Translations under genes and position numbers: made by a program
The notes under the pieces: generated by a model
The model's database searches: none
What the model was told of the DNA's origin: nothing
What the model saw: the letters and a program-made list of their open reading frames with translations, nothing else
Shown here: positions 25,891-34,439 of the stretch, piece by piece
How positions within the stretch are numbered: the stretch's first letter is position 1
How the letters are laid out: the number at the start of each line of letters is the position of its first letter
Assembly (NCBI RefSeq): GCF_000768315.1
Contig: NZ_AQQX01000001.1
Span: 558,001-622,000, forward strand
Length of the DNA stretch: 64,000 nucleotides
Source of the DNA: Pseudooceanicola atlanticus
Lineage (GTDB): Bacteria > Pseudomonadota > Alphaproteobacteria > Rhodobacterales > Rhodobacteraceae
Direction: 5' to 3'

Positions 25891-25919
25891 AAAAAAGGGG
25901 GGAGCAAAGAGCTCCCCCC
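25891..25919 (-). terminator. Rho-independent terminator of the fasciclin gene
   Basis: Stem GGGGGGAGC/GCTCCCCCC with a 5-base loop; read on the minus strand it is followed by six U residues. It starts 28 bases after the fasciclin stop. Confidence 0.9.
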
Positions 25920-25947
25920 TTGTCTGTCTGTACTTGAATACGTCGTC

Positions 25948-26502
25948 TTAGCCTGCCTGACCGGAGGGCAGCAGCACGCGGTCGATCACGTGCACGACGC
26001 CGTTGGATTGATCCACGTCGGCGGTGGTGACCGTGGCGGTGCGGCCGTTCTCGTCATCCAGCTTGAGCATGCCACCGTCCATATAGGCGGTCAGCGTGCA
26101 GCCACCGACGGTCGGCACCGGGTGACGGCCGCCGTCATCGGAAATCATTGTCGCGATATCGGTGGAGAAGGCTTCGGTCGCCACCACGTGGCAGCCGAGG
26201 ATCTGCTGCAGTTGGGCGCGGTTCTCTTCCATCAGCAGCTTGTTCAGCGATGCTTCGGAGATCATGCCGAAGGCGTTGTTGGTCGGCGCGAAGACGGTGA
26301 ACGGGCCATCGCCCATCAGCGTTTCAGCCAGGCCGGCGGCTTTGACGGCCGAGACCAGCGTGGTCAGGTTCGGCGCATTGGACGCGTTTTCGGCAATGGT
26401 CATGTCTGCCATCATCGGCGCGCCGCCGACGGTCGGGTTGTCCTGTGCGGTGGCGACGGTTGCGGTGCCGGCAACGGCGAGAGCTGCGATAAGGGATTTC
26501 AT
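25948..26502 (-). CDS. Secreted fasciclin (FAS1) domain protein
   Basis: A 184-residue exported protein with one FAS1 domain, a fold linked to adhesion or extracellular matrix. The signal peptide is MKSLIAALAVAGTATVATAQ. The domain follows with APNLTTLVSAVKAAGLAETL, the FAS1 H1-type motif GPFTVFAPTNNAFG, and the H2-type NGVVHVIDRVLLP. Two cysteines (GCHVVA and GGCTLTA) could form a disulphide. It is monocistronic, with its own terminator. Role in this organism is unknown. Confidence 0.93.
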   Translation of the reverse strand: MKSLIAALAVAGTATVATAQDNPTVGGAPMMADMTIAENASNAPNLTTLVSAVKAAGLAETLMGDGPFTVFAPTNNAFGMISEASLNKLLMEENRAQLQQILGCHVVATEAFSTDIATMISDDGGRHPVPTVGGCTLTAYMDGGMLKLDDENGRTATVTTADVDQSNGVVHVIDRVLLPSGQAG

Positions 26503-26591
26503 GGCATTTCCTCCGGTTGGTTATGGGCAGGTCGTCTGCCCTTCGATGCCCGTAGTCACGGGAGGGGGCGACGGAAGGTTTCAGGCACCTC

Positions 26592-26634
26592 AAAAAAACC
26601 GACGCCGGCCGGCCTGGTGGGACCGTCCGGCGTC
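26592..26634 (-). terminator. Rho-independent terminator of the Hint-domain gene
   Basis: An 8-pair outer stem GACGCCGG/CCGGCGTC closes an 18-base loop. On the minus strand it is followed by GG and seven U residues. It lies 23 bases after the Hint-protein stop. Confidence 0.8.
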
Positions 26635-26656
26635 GTGCTCAGACCCATCGGAACTG

Positions 26657-27664
26657 TCAGGCGGCGTTCTTGTCCATCTCCGACAGCAACAACTTGGAAT
26701 GTCGGTAGGACGCGGTAGGGGCCGCGCGTTCCATCGCCCGCAACTCTGGCAGTCTCAGGGCAGAAACTTCAGAGATTGCGGCTTTCTGGGTCTGGGTGAG
26801 CGACTTGCGAGATGTGCGCCCAAGGAAGAGCGACTCGGCCGGCAATCCGTTCGCCGAAAGGATCGCATGGTCGGCGCACAGGATGTGGTGATAGCTGACC
26901 GACGCCCCCATCGTGTCGACTTCGCCCCGGAACCCGTGCAACGCCTTGGCCGGTACAAGGACCTCGGGGTAGCCGAACAGGAGGTTGGCATGACAGGACT
27001 GCACCAGGACCTGATGCTGCTGGGACAACCACGTGTCTTCGAGCGGGAAACCGGGCCCGAAGGCTCCGGCCTTGATCTTGACCGGGGCCAACTTGCGTTT
27101 CGCGCGGGGGCCGAGCCGGTCAAGCGCGAAGGTCTGGTTCCCGGTCCAGACGACCTCGTGATCCTGGCCGTGGATGTCACGGACCCAGTCACCGACCGAA
27201 ATGTCCTCGACAGCGCTGGTGCCAAGCGGGGTCGCGATCTGCGTGCCCTTCACGAAACAGGCCGGGGCAAAGACCGTGGCGGGATCACTGTCGACGTCGA
27301 TGACGACGGCCAAGGCACCGATCAGGTCTGGCGGACCGTCAGGATAGTAGAAATAGACCTGTTCTTCCGGCGTACCGGCATTGGTGGCGAAGATGATCAC
27401 TTCGACCGAGGTTCCAAGCGGAACGATCAGGCCGGCAACGTCGACACCAGGTGTCGCCGTTCCCGACCCAACGAACGTTATTGGTTCAGAGTTGAAAGTT
27501 GAGACGCCATCGTCACCTGGCCCCAAGATTCCATCCGCGTCGATTATCTCTCCGCTTTCTGTAGGGCCAAAGTCCCCAAGAACGAGCGTTTCCGTTCCCG
27601 TGAACAGTGACGCGTTCAACAGTGCCCCATCATAGGGCACAACGTCTATCGTTGCGCTTCCCAC
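26657..27664 (-). CDS. Hint (hedgehog/intein) domain protein
   Basis: A 335-residue protein. Residues ~1-130 form an acidic beta-rich region with calcium-binding-like GDDG and DVDSDPA runs. From about 133 a Hint domain begins at CFVKGTQIATPLG, where the cysteine corresponds to the nucleophile of hedgehog/intein autoprocessing. VEDISVGDWVRD, HEVVWTGNQTF and the later QHQVLV and HHILCADHAILSANG contain the conserved histidines. Proteins of this kind are numerous in Rhodobacterales and probably secreted. The start is a GTG at 27664 shortly after an in-frame stop, so the N-terminus is uncertain and may be short. Confidence 0.85.
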   Translation of the reverse strand: MGSATIDVVPYDGALLNASLFTGTETLVLGDFGPTESGEIIDADGILGPGDDGVSTFNSEPITFVGSGTATPGVDVAGLIVPLGTSVEVIIFATNAGTPEEQVYFYYPDGPPDLIGALAVVIDVDSDPATVFAPACFVKGTQIATPLGTSAVEDISVGDWVRDIHGQDHEVVWTGNQTFALDRLGPRAKRKLAPVKIKAGAFGPGFPLEDTWLSQQHQVLVQSCHANLLFGYPEVLVPAKALHGFRGEVDTMGASVSYHHILCADHAILSANGLPAESLFLGRTSRKSLTQTQKAAISEVSALRLPELRAMERAAPTASYRHSKLLLSEMDKNAA

Positions 27665-28206
27665 TCTACCAACTCACTCTTTACACTGCCCTTCCGGGCG
27701 AAGCGGAGACACACACATCGACCTACGTGGTCGACCATCTCCGGCAAGGCGAACGACCTTGCCTCATCATGGTGTTAAGAGGTTGTGACGAGATAAGGGC
27801 AAAATTGACCCAAACATCAATTTTCCATGAATCACAAACTCATCTATTTCCTCAAGGGACTGGAAAAATTGGATAAAATTGCTGCTCTACATGTATACAA
27901 AATTTCGAATGCAAAATTTGCTTGAAGTTTGAAGCAGCGATTTTGGGTGCGTAAGACCCCGCACTCAAAAGATTTTTCTTATCGGAATTGCATGCCCGAA
28001 TTCACATTCTGGATAGAATGTTGACACAATTGTGCCATGTTTACGCCCGCATCCCGCCTTACTTCCCGCGCGTAAATCTTTGCGATTTCGGGATTTATGG
28101 CACCCAGAATGACCTAACAGCACCTTTATTCCGCTGTTCAATCTGAAATTCCGCTTGGCGGAAATACGTTGAGGTATAAATCATCTAACTGATTGACGTT
28201 GATAAT
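27665..28206. other. AT-rich gene-free region
   Basis: About 540 bases without a supportable gene and clearly richer in A/T than the rest of the window. It contains TGTATACA at 27892-27899 and a long dyad TGACACAATTGTGCCA at 28022-28037, whose centre CACAATTGTG is a perfect palindrome overlapping a TTGACA-like box. It must hold the promoter of the leftward Hint gene. A small RNA or regulatory island is possible but nothing further can be shown. Confidence 0.4.
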
Positions 28207-28236
28207 AAAAAAACCGGGCAGAGTTTATCTGCCCGG
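28207..28236 (-). terminator. Rho-independent terminator of the methylsuccinyl-CoA dehydrogenase gene
   Basis: Stem CCGGGCAGA/TCTGCCCGG with a GTTTA loop, followed on the minus strand by seven U residues. It begins 27 bases after the gene's stop codon. Confidence 0.92.
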
Positions 28237-28262
28237 CGCCATATTCAATGATTCGTCGCGAA

Positions 28263-29954
28263 TCAGCCCAGAAGACGGCGGGCGATCACCTGGGCCTGGA
28301 TTTCCGCGGCGCCTTCGAAGATGTTCAGGATCCGCGCGTCGCAGAGCAGACGCGACACGGTGTATTCCAGCGCGAAGCCGTTGCCGCCGTGTATTTGCAG
28401 TGCATTGTCGGCACAGGACCAGGCAACACGGGCGCCCAGCAGCTTGGCCATGCCGGCCTCCAGGTCGCAGCGGCGGTCGTTGTCCTTCTCGAAGGCCGAG
28501 AAATAGGTCAGCTGCCGAGCGATCATGATTTCGACCGCCATCATCGCCAGCTTGCCCGACACGCGCGGGAAGCTGATCAGCTGCGCGTCAAATGCCTTGC
28601 GGTCCAGCGCATATTGCATGCCGACATCCAGCGCGGCCTGGGCCACACCGATGGCGCGGGCGGCGGTCTGAATGCGCGCGGCCTCGAACGTCTTCATCAG
28701 CTGGCGGAAGCCCTGGCCCTCGACCCCACCGAGAAGGTTTTCGCCCTTCACGTGGAAATTGTCGAAGCCCAGCTCGTATTCCTTCATGCCGCGATAACCC
28801 AGCACCTCGATCTCGCCGCCGGTCATGCCCTCGGTGGGGAAGGGGGCCTCGTCCGTACCGGGGGTCTTCTCGGCCAGGAACATCGAAAGACCGTTATGAT
28901 CCTTCGAGGCCGGGTCGGTGCGGGCCAGCACGGTCATCACGTGCGTCCGGGCGGCATGGGTGATCCAGGTCTTGTTGCCGGTGATCTTGTAATCACCGTT
29001 GTCGTCCTTCACCGCGCGGGTGCGCAGGGAGGCGAGGTCGGACCCGGTATTCGGTTCCGTGAAGACGGCAGTTGGCAGGATCTCACCCGAAGACAGGCCG
29101 GGCAGCCATTGTTCCTTCTGGGCGTCGGTGCCGCCGGCCAGGACCAGCTCGGCCGCGATTTCCGACCGGGTGGCCAGGGAGCCGACACCGATATAGCCGC
29201 GCGACAATTCCTCGGACACGACAACCATGGAGGCCTTGGTCAGGCCCAGCCCGCCGAAGTCTTCGGGGATGGTCAGGCCGAAGACACCCATTTCGGCCAG
29301 CTCGTTGATGACCTCCATAGGGATCAGCTCGTCCTTGAGGTGCCATTCATGGGCATGGGGTTCGACCTTTTCGACCGCGTAGCGGCGGAACTGGTCGCGG
29401 ATCATCTCGAGCTCTTCATCCAGGCCGGAGGCGCCGAACATCGTCGCGCCCTGCTGTTCGACCATCAGCGCGGCCAGGCGGGACCGGGCGGCCTGGCTGT
29501 TGCCGGAATTGCACAGGGTCATGACGGCATCGACCATCAGGCCGCGCTGATCCTCCTGGGACAGGCCGAGATCCTGCAGGCGCACGATCTCGTTCTGGGA
29601 CATCTGGATGCCGCCGTAGATCTGCCAAAGGTATTCGCCAAAGGCGATCTGGTGCAGCAATTGCTCCAGCTCACCGAACTTGCCCTCGCCGGACAGGTGT
29701 TCGGCCCATTTCTGCATCTGCCGCAGGGATTCCACGTAGGTGGCCAGCCAGGCTAGCCCGTGGGTTGCGGTCTGGTGCTGTTCCACGGCCGGGGTGGTGA
29801 TCTTGCCGCCATCGGGGGCAACCATGGCGCGGACAGAGCTCTGGGCCTTCTCGAGCAGCCCCTCGACCGGCGCGATCGCGGCTTTCGTCAGACCCAGAAG
29901 GTCGGGCAAAATCACGGTTTCCGTCATCATTCCATCCTGTCCGTCATGTGCCAT
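28263..29954 (-). CDS. mcd: (2S)-methylsuccinyl-CoA dehydrogenase
   Basis: FAD-dependent acyl-CoA dehydrogenase that makes mesaconyl-CoA in the ethylmalonyl-CoA pathway for acetate assimilation. At 563 residues it is far longer than ordinary acyl-CoA dehydrogenases because of a ~170-residue N-terminal helical extension (LPDLLGLTKAAIAPVEGLLE), the mark of Mcd. The core shows PTAVFTEPNTGSDLAS, NKTWITHAARTHVMT, and LQIHGGNGFALEYTVSRL near the end. ATG at 29954 has an AAAGGGA site; an inner ATG at 29927 is also possible. The gene is monocistronic and divergent from a TSUP permease. Confidence 0.93.
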   Translation of the reverse strand: MAHDGQDGMMTETVILPDLLGLTKAAIAPVEGLLEKAQSSVRAMVAPDGGKITTPAVEQHQTATHGLAWLATYVESLRQMQKWAEHLSGEGKFGELEQLLHQIAFGEYLWQIYGGIQMSQNEIVRLQDLGLSQEDQRGLMVDAVMTLCNSGNSQAARSRLAALMVEQQGATMFGASGLDEELEMIRDQFRRYAVEKVEPHAHEWHLKDELIPMEVINELAEMGVFGLTIPEDFGGLGLTKASMVVVSEELSRGYIGVGSLATRSEIAAELVLAGGTDAQKEQWLPGLSSGEILPTAVFTEPNTGSDLASLRTRAVKDDNGDYKITGNKTWITHAARTHVMTVLARTDPASKDHNGLSMFLAEKTPGTDEAPFPTEGMTGGEIEVLGYRGMKEYELGFDNFHVKGENLLGGVEGQGFRQLMKTFEAARIQTAARAIGVAQAALDVGMQYALDRKAFDAQLISFPRVSGKLAMMAVEIMIARQLTYFSAFEKDNDRRCDLEAGMAKLLGARVAWSCADNALQIHGGNGFALEYTVSRLLCDARILNIFEGAAEIQAQVIARRLLG

Positions 29955-30100
29955 GAATCATCCCTTTCCCTATTTCCGCCGGGCATAGCTATTTTGCAGG
30001 TGCAGCGCAACAAATATGCGTCGCCCGACACCCTGGCGACGTAATGTTGCGCGCTTGATTTTCCAGTGGCGTAGCGTCGCAGGGGTGGTAAGAGGCCTGA

Positions 30101-30871
30101 ATGGACCTCTTGATGGATACGGTGCCACTTGGCGCCCTGCTGGCCTGCCTGTTCGTGGGATTCGTGGCTGGTATCGTAAAGGGCATGGTGGGATTTGCCA
30201 TGCCGATGATCATGATCTCGGGCATGGGCAGCTTCGTCAGCCCGGAACTCGCGCTGGCGGGCCTGATCCTGCCCACCTTGATGACCAATGGCTGGCAAGC
30301 GCTGCGCCAGGGCTGGGCCGCGGCCTGGGAGTCGGTCAAGCGGTTCCGGACCTTCCTGGTCATCGGGTTCATTGCGCTGATCATCTCGGCCCAGATGGTG
30401 CGGATCCTGCCCGGCAATGTCATGTTGCTGATGATCGGTGTGCCGATCGTTCTGTTCGCGATCACGCAGTTGATGGGCAAGGCGTTGAAGCTGGGCGCCA
30501 ACCCTTCTCGCTGGGTCGAAGTAGCGATTGCCAGCTTTGCCGGCTTCATCGGGGGCTTCTCGGGGGTGTGGGGGCCGCCCACGGTGGCCTACCTGACGGC
30601 GCTGGAGACACCCAAGAAGGAACAGATCCGCGTTCAGGGCGTGATCTACGGGCTGGGCGCCGTGGCGCTGTTCTTTGCGCATGTCGCCAGCGGCGTGATC
30701 AACATGCAAACCCTGCCGTTCTCGATCGCGCTGGTGCCGACGGCGCTGGCGGGCATGTGGATCGGGTTCCGCGTGCAGGACCGCATCGACCAGGCGGCGT
30801 TCCGCAAGGCCACACTGGTCGTGCTGCTGGTGGCGGGCGGAAACCTCGTGCGGCGCGGGTTGATGGGTTAA
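30101..30871 (+). CDS. TSUP family permease (TauE/SafE type)
   Basis: A 256-residue inner-membrane protein with about eight hydrophobic segments. The two family repeats begin with FVGFVAGIVKGMVGFAMPM and SFAGFIGGFSGVWGPPTVAYL, both holding the glycine-rich signature. TSUP proteins export or import small sulfur or organic anions such as sulfite, sulfoacetate or taurine-derived products. The substrate is not readable here. It is divergent from mcd across 146 bases, and has no partner gene. The start could also be the ATG at 30113. Confidence 0.88.
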   Translation: MDLLMDTVPLGALLACLFVGFVAGIVKGMVGFAMPMIMISGMGSFVSPELALAGLILPTLMTNGWQALRQGWAAAWESVKRFRTFLVIGFIALIISAQMVRILPGNVMLLMIGVPIVLFAITQLMGKALKLGANPSRWVEVAIASFAGFIGGFSGVWGPPTVAYLTALETPKKEQIRVQGVIYGLGAVALFFAHVASGVINMQTLPFSIALVPTALAGMWIGFRVQDRIDQAAFRKATLVVLLVAGGNLVRRGLMG

Positions 30872-30991
30872 ACTCTGGCGGCTGGCGAGAACAGGCTGGC
30901 CAGGACCCGATCCAGATAACAAACAACTTGACCCTTCATCGTTCCGCAGCGACCGTTTGAGTAGCCTATTTGAACGCAAAAGAGCCTTGTC

Positions 30992-31168
30992 ATGTTGAAA
31001 TGTATTATGTCCGACGACAGCGTCGAATATGTCTCCTCGTCCCGGGTGATCCGGATCGTCGAAAGTAGCGGAGAAAAGATCCTGCGTTACGCAAAGTCGA
31101 ACGGCGCCGTGGGAACCTTGAAGATCAAGCAGTTCCAGATGTGCAAGACGGGCACCTGGTACGAGTAA
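30992..31168 (+). CDS. Small hypothetical protein, 58 residues
   Basis: ATG at 30992 to TAA at 31166-31168. The product begins MLKCIMSDDSVEYVSSS and ends CKTGTWYE, with alternating charged and beta-prone residues (RVIRIVESSGEKILRYA, GTLKIKQFQM). It lies in a 343-base gap between a TSUP gene and the convergent DUF3859 gene. Codon third positions are mostly G or C as in real genes nearby, and AGAGCC upstream offers only a weak ribosome site. I recognise no family. Call rests on coding character alone. Confidence 0.5.
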   Translation: MLKCIMSDDSVEYVSSSRVIRIVESSGEKILRYAKSNGAVGTLKIKQFQMCKTGTWYE

Positions 31169-31214
31169 TCGCGGCTTGATGTCGTGACGCCCGGCGGGCG
31201 GCGCGGCCACGTCC

Positions 31215-31772
31215 TCAGGACGTCAGGTTCGGCTCCGGGCAGCCGCCAAGAAGCTCTGCGCCCTCGGTTTCGCTGACCACGGTGAATTTCTGCTGCACCA
31301 GCAATATGTCCCCGTCATAGACCTCGAGATACCAGTCGCCGGGGGCCATCTCGTATTCGAACTCGAAGAAGAAGAGGCGGATGTTCGGGATGCCGCCGGT
31401 CAGGGTCGAGGTCCAGCGCTCTTCGGTCTTGTAGCCGGGACCGAAGGACGGATGCCGGGTGACCATGGTGACGGGAAATCGGCCCAGCTGGGCCGACGCG
31501 ATGACCCGCAGGCCGAAGGCGAGGCCGGGGCGGGCCGGAACAACCGTCGTCTCAATGTCGAAATCCGGGGTCGTCCCGCCCTTGCGCACCATGCCGGCAT
31601 TGGTGCCGGGGGCGTCGGTCGGGGTGCCTTCGGGAAGGTAGTCGCAGATGATGCCGTATTCGACCGTGTCGATCATCTCGTGAATGACCGTCTGCGCCGA
31701 AGCGGCCGCACCATAAAGCAACGCCCCGCCAAGAATGGCGAGGCGTGCGATGTCTTGAAGTCGCGACAGCAT
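31215..31772 (-). CDS. DUF3859 secreted protein
   Basis: A 185-residue exported protein with a signal peptide ending GAAASAQT. The mature part is all beta in appearance, with GIICDYLPEGT, ARPGLAFGLRV, VTRHPSFGPGYKTEERW and WYLEVYDGDILLVQQKF, and one C-terminal cysteine pairing candidate (GGCPEP). This matches the DUF3859 family of unknown function. It follows pckA by 4 bases and is probably co-transcribed with it, although no metabolic link is known. Confidence 0.85.
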   Translation of the reverse strand: MLSRLQDIARLAILGGALLYGAAASAQTVIHEMIDTVEYGIICDYLPEGTPTDAPGTNAGMVRKGGTTPDFDIETTVVPARPGLAFGLRVIASAQLGRFPVTMVTRHPSFGPGYKTEERWTSTLTGGIPNIRLFFFEFEYEMAPGDWYLEVYDGDILLVQQKFTVVSETEGAELLGGCPEPNLTS

Positions 31773-31776
31773 CGGT

Positions 31777-33375
31777 TCAGCCGATGGCGGCGGCTTTCAC
31801 GTCTTCGTCGATGAAGGGCAGGTACTGGGCGAAGTTCTCGGAGAACATGTTCACCAGTTTCTGTGCCTGCGCATCATAGGCTTCCGGATCGTCCCAGGTG
31901 CGACGCGGATCCAGCAGAACCTCGGCCACGCCGGGCACGGAGACCGGAACGTCGAAGCCGAAATTCGGATCCTTGCGGAACTCTGCCTCGTTCAGAGACC
32001 CGTCAAGCGCCGCGGTCAGCAGGGCGCGGGTGGCCTTGATCGGCATGCGGGAGCCGGTGCCGTAGGCGCCACCGGTCCAGCCGGTGTTCACCAGCCAGCA
32101 GGTGGCGCCGTGCTTGGCGATCTTTTCGCGCAGCAGGTTGCCGTAGACCTCGGGGCGCATCGGCATGAACGGTGCGCCGAAGCAGGTGGAGAAGGTCGGT
32201 TCCGGCTCGGTCACGCCGCGCTCGGTCCCGGCCACCTTGGAGGTGAAGCCCGAGAGGAAGTGGTACATCGCCTGGGCCGGGGTCAGCCGCGAGATCGGCG
32301 GCAGGACGCCAAAGGCATCGCAGGTCAGCATGATGATGTTCTTCGGATGCCCGCCCAGGGCCGTGTCCGAAGCGTTGGAGATATAGTCCAGCGGGTAGGC
32401 GCAGCGCATGTTGGCGGTCAGGCTGTCATCTTCGAAGTCGAGCTCGAACGTCTCTTCGTCGAAGATCATGTTCTCGATCACGGTGCCGAACTTGGTCGTG
32501 GTCGCGTAGATTTCCGGCTCTGCCTCGGCAGACAGGTTGATCGTCTTGGCATAGCAGCCGCCTTCGAAGTTGAAGGTGCCGCGGTCGGACCAGCCATGTT
32601 CGTCGTCACCGATCAGGATGCGGTTCGGATCGGCGGACAGGGTCGTCTTGCCGGTGCCGGACAGGCCGAAGAACACGGCGGTGTCGACCGGGTTGTCCTG
32701 CGCGTGGTTGGCCGAGCAGTGCATCGGCATCACGCCCTTTTCAGGCAGCAGGTAGTTCAGCAGGGTGAACACGGATTTCTTGTTCTCACCGGCATATTCG
32801 GTGCCGCCGATCAGGATGAGCTTCTTGTCGAAGTTCATTGCGATCACGGTTTCGCTGCGGCAGCCGTGCTTGGCCGGGTCGGCCTGAAAGCTGGGGCAGT
32901 TGATGATCGTGAAATCGGCCATGAACCCGTCCAGCTCCGTGCGCTCGGGGCGGCGCAGCAGGTGGCGGATGAACAGGTTGTGCCAGGCCAGCTCGGTCAC
33001 CATGCGGACATTGATCGCCAGCGCCGGATCGGCACCGCCAACAAGGTCCTGCACGTAGTATTTCCGGCCCTTCATATGCGTAAGCATGTCGGCATGCAGC
33101 GCGTCGAAGCCCTCGGGCGACATCTCGGCGTTGTTTTCCCACCAGATCTTGTCGGCCACGCTGTCGGTCTTGACCACGTGCTTGTCCTTGGGAGAGCGGC
33201 CCGTGAACTTGCCGGTCGTCACCAGGAAGGCACCGCCATTGCCCAGCGTGCCTTCGCCGTTCTTCAGGGCCGCTTCGATCAGCGCAGGCTCCATCAGGTT
33301 GTAATAGACATCGCCCAGCCCCTCGATCCCCTGATCTTCAAGGCGGAATTGCGGGTTCACCCGTCCAAATGTCAT
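31777..33375 (-). CDS. pckA: Phosphoenolpyruvate carboxykinase (ATP)
   Basis: Gluconeogenic enzyme converting oxaloacetate and ATP to PEP and CO2. The 532 residues match the family. The kinase P-loop is [14 protein letters not shown] (237-250); [10 protein letters not shown], the metal-binding HCSANH and [11 protein letters not shown], and [15 protein letters not shown] near the C-terminus are conserved. ATG at 33375 with GGAGCTTGG upstream is chosen, since the longer frame adds 69 unrelated residues. Two TTAGCGC elements lie 135-160 bases upstream and may be CceR-type operators. It leads the pckA-DUF3859 operon and is divergent from chvI. Confidence 0.97.
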   Translation of the reverse strand: MTFGRVNPQFRLEDQGIEGLGDVYYNLMEPALIEAALKNGEGTLGNGGAFLVTTGKFTGRSPKDKHVVKTDSVADKIWWENNAEMSPEGFDALHADMLTHMKGRKYYVQDLVGGADPALAINVRMVTELAWHNLFIRHLLRRPERTELDGFMADFTIINCPSFQADPAKHGCRSETVIAMNFDKKLILIGGTEYAGENKKSVFTLLNYLLPEKGVMPMHCSANHAQDNPVDTAVFFGLSGTGKTTLSADPNRILIGDDEHGWSDRGTFNFEGGCYAKTINLSAEAEPEIYATTTKFGTVIENMIFDEETFELDFEDDSLTANMRCAYPLDYISNASDTALGGHPKNIIMLTCDAFGVLPPISRLTPAQAMYHFLSGFTSKVAGTERGVTEPEPTFSTCFGAPFMPMRPEVYGNLLREKIAKHGATCWLVNTGWTGGAYGTGSRMPIKATRALLTAALDGSLNEAEFRKDPNFGFDVPVSVPGVAEVLLDPRRTWDDPEAYDAQAQKLVNMFSENFAQYLPFIDEDVKAAAIG

Positions 33376-33508
33376 GTGCCAAGCTCCTCTGACTGCGCAT
33401 TTGCAGCATTTCCAGTGACGACCACAGGGTCGAAAACCGCCCTGCAAAGCGTCGATAGCGGCGCTCTTAACATGCGGCCCGGCGGGATGAACAGGACGCT
33501 TTGGCGCA

Positions 33509-33538
33509 GTTAGCGCCACCAAGTTCGGTTTAGCGCAA
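33509..33538. promoter_or_regulatory. Tandem TTAGCGC elements, possible CceR-type operators
   Basis: The divergent pckA/chvI gap (33376-33737) contains TTAGCGC at 33510 and again at 33530, exactly 20 bases apart (two helical turns). Each resembles half of TTAGCGCTAA, the type of site described for the LacI-family carbon regulator CceR of Rhodobacter, for which pckA is a known target. Assignment is by resemblance only. The rest of the 362-base gap shows no gene. Confidence 0.45.
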
Positions 33539-33737
33539 TCACTTGCGGAACATCGCCTGTAAGACGGTGGAACATCGGGCATGTCTCCTGAGAGATTCAG
33601 GCATTTCTAAGACATTTTCGCCACAATCATGCCGTCGGGGCATGCGCGATTCGCGATTTGGGATTGATTGTAAAGGGTGAAAAGGCGAAGAATGGAAAAA
33701 AACAGACAAAATATTCGAGCAGCTTAAGGAATCTTCG

Positions 33738-34439
33738 ATGTCCAAGATCGCCCTCGTGGACGATGACAGGAATATCCTGACATCGGTCGCCATCACACTC
33801 GAAGCCGAGGGCTTCGAGGTGGAAACCTACAATGACGGCCAGGCCGCGTTGGATGCCTTCAACAAGAAACTCCCCGACATGGCCGTGCTGGACATCAAGA
33901 TGCCGCGCATGGACGGCATGGACCTGTTGCAGCGCCTGCGCCAGAAGACCACCATGCCAGTGATCTTCCTGACCTCCAAGGACGACGAGATCGACGAGGT
34001 CCTGGGCCTGCGGATGGGCGCCGACGATTACGTCAAGAAGCCCTTCAGCCAGCGTCTACTGGTCGAGCGTATCCGCGCGTTGCTGCGTCGCCAGGATGCC
34101 ATCGGCGGTGAGGTCATTCCCGAAACCGAGGATACCAAGGTCATGGAACGCGGCGAATTGCGGATGGACCCGCTGCGCCACGCGGTGACCTGGAAGGGGC
34201 TGGACGTTTCGCTGACCGTGACCGAATTCCTGCTGCTTCAGGCGCTCGCTCAGCGCCCCGGTTTCGTGAAGTCCCGCGACCAGCTGATGGACGTGGCCTA
34301 CGACGATCAGGTCTATGTGGACGACCGCACGATCGACAGTCATATCAAGCGTCTGCGGAAGAAGATGCGCAGCGTCGATCCGGAATTTTCCGCGATTGAG
34401 ACGCTCTATGGTATCGGGTACAGATACAACGAAGAGTGA
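33738..34439 (+). CDS. chvI: Response regulator ChvI
   Basis: OmpR-type regulator of 233 residues, partner of ChvG. Receiver: acidic D8-D10 in LVDDD, phosphoacceptor D52 in [12 protein letters not shown]79 in FLTSKDD and K101 in VKKPF. Output winged helix: [20 protein letters not shown] and [16 protein letters not shown], ending YGIGYRYNE. In alphaproteobacteria ChvI controls envelope, acid-stress and exopolysaccharide genes. It begins the operon chvI-chvG-hprK-rapZ-EIIA-HPr, with the stop overlapping the chvG start. Confidence 0.95.
   Translation: MSKIALVDDDRNILTSVAITLEAEGFEVETYNDGQAALDAFNKKLPDMAVLDIKMPRMDGMDLLQRLRQKTTMPVIFLTSKDDEIDEVLGLRMGADDYVKKPFSQRLLVERIRALLRRQDAIGGEVIPETEDTKVMERGELRMDPLRHAVTWKGLDVSLTVTEFLLLQALAQRPGFVKSRDQLMDVAYDDQVYVDDRTIDSHIKRLRKKMRSVDPEFSAIETLYGIGYRYNEE

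Noticed and set aside
25535-25951. 138-residue ORF upstream of the GntR gene
   Set aside because: Odd composition, no motif, crosses the fasciclin terminator and ends inside that gene; treated as non-coding.
27607-27876. 89-residue ORF in the AT-rich gap
   Set aside because: Starts inside the Hint gene on the other strand and shows no coding bias or family features.
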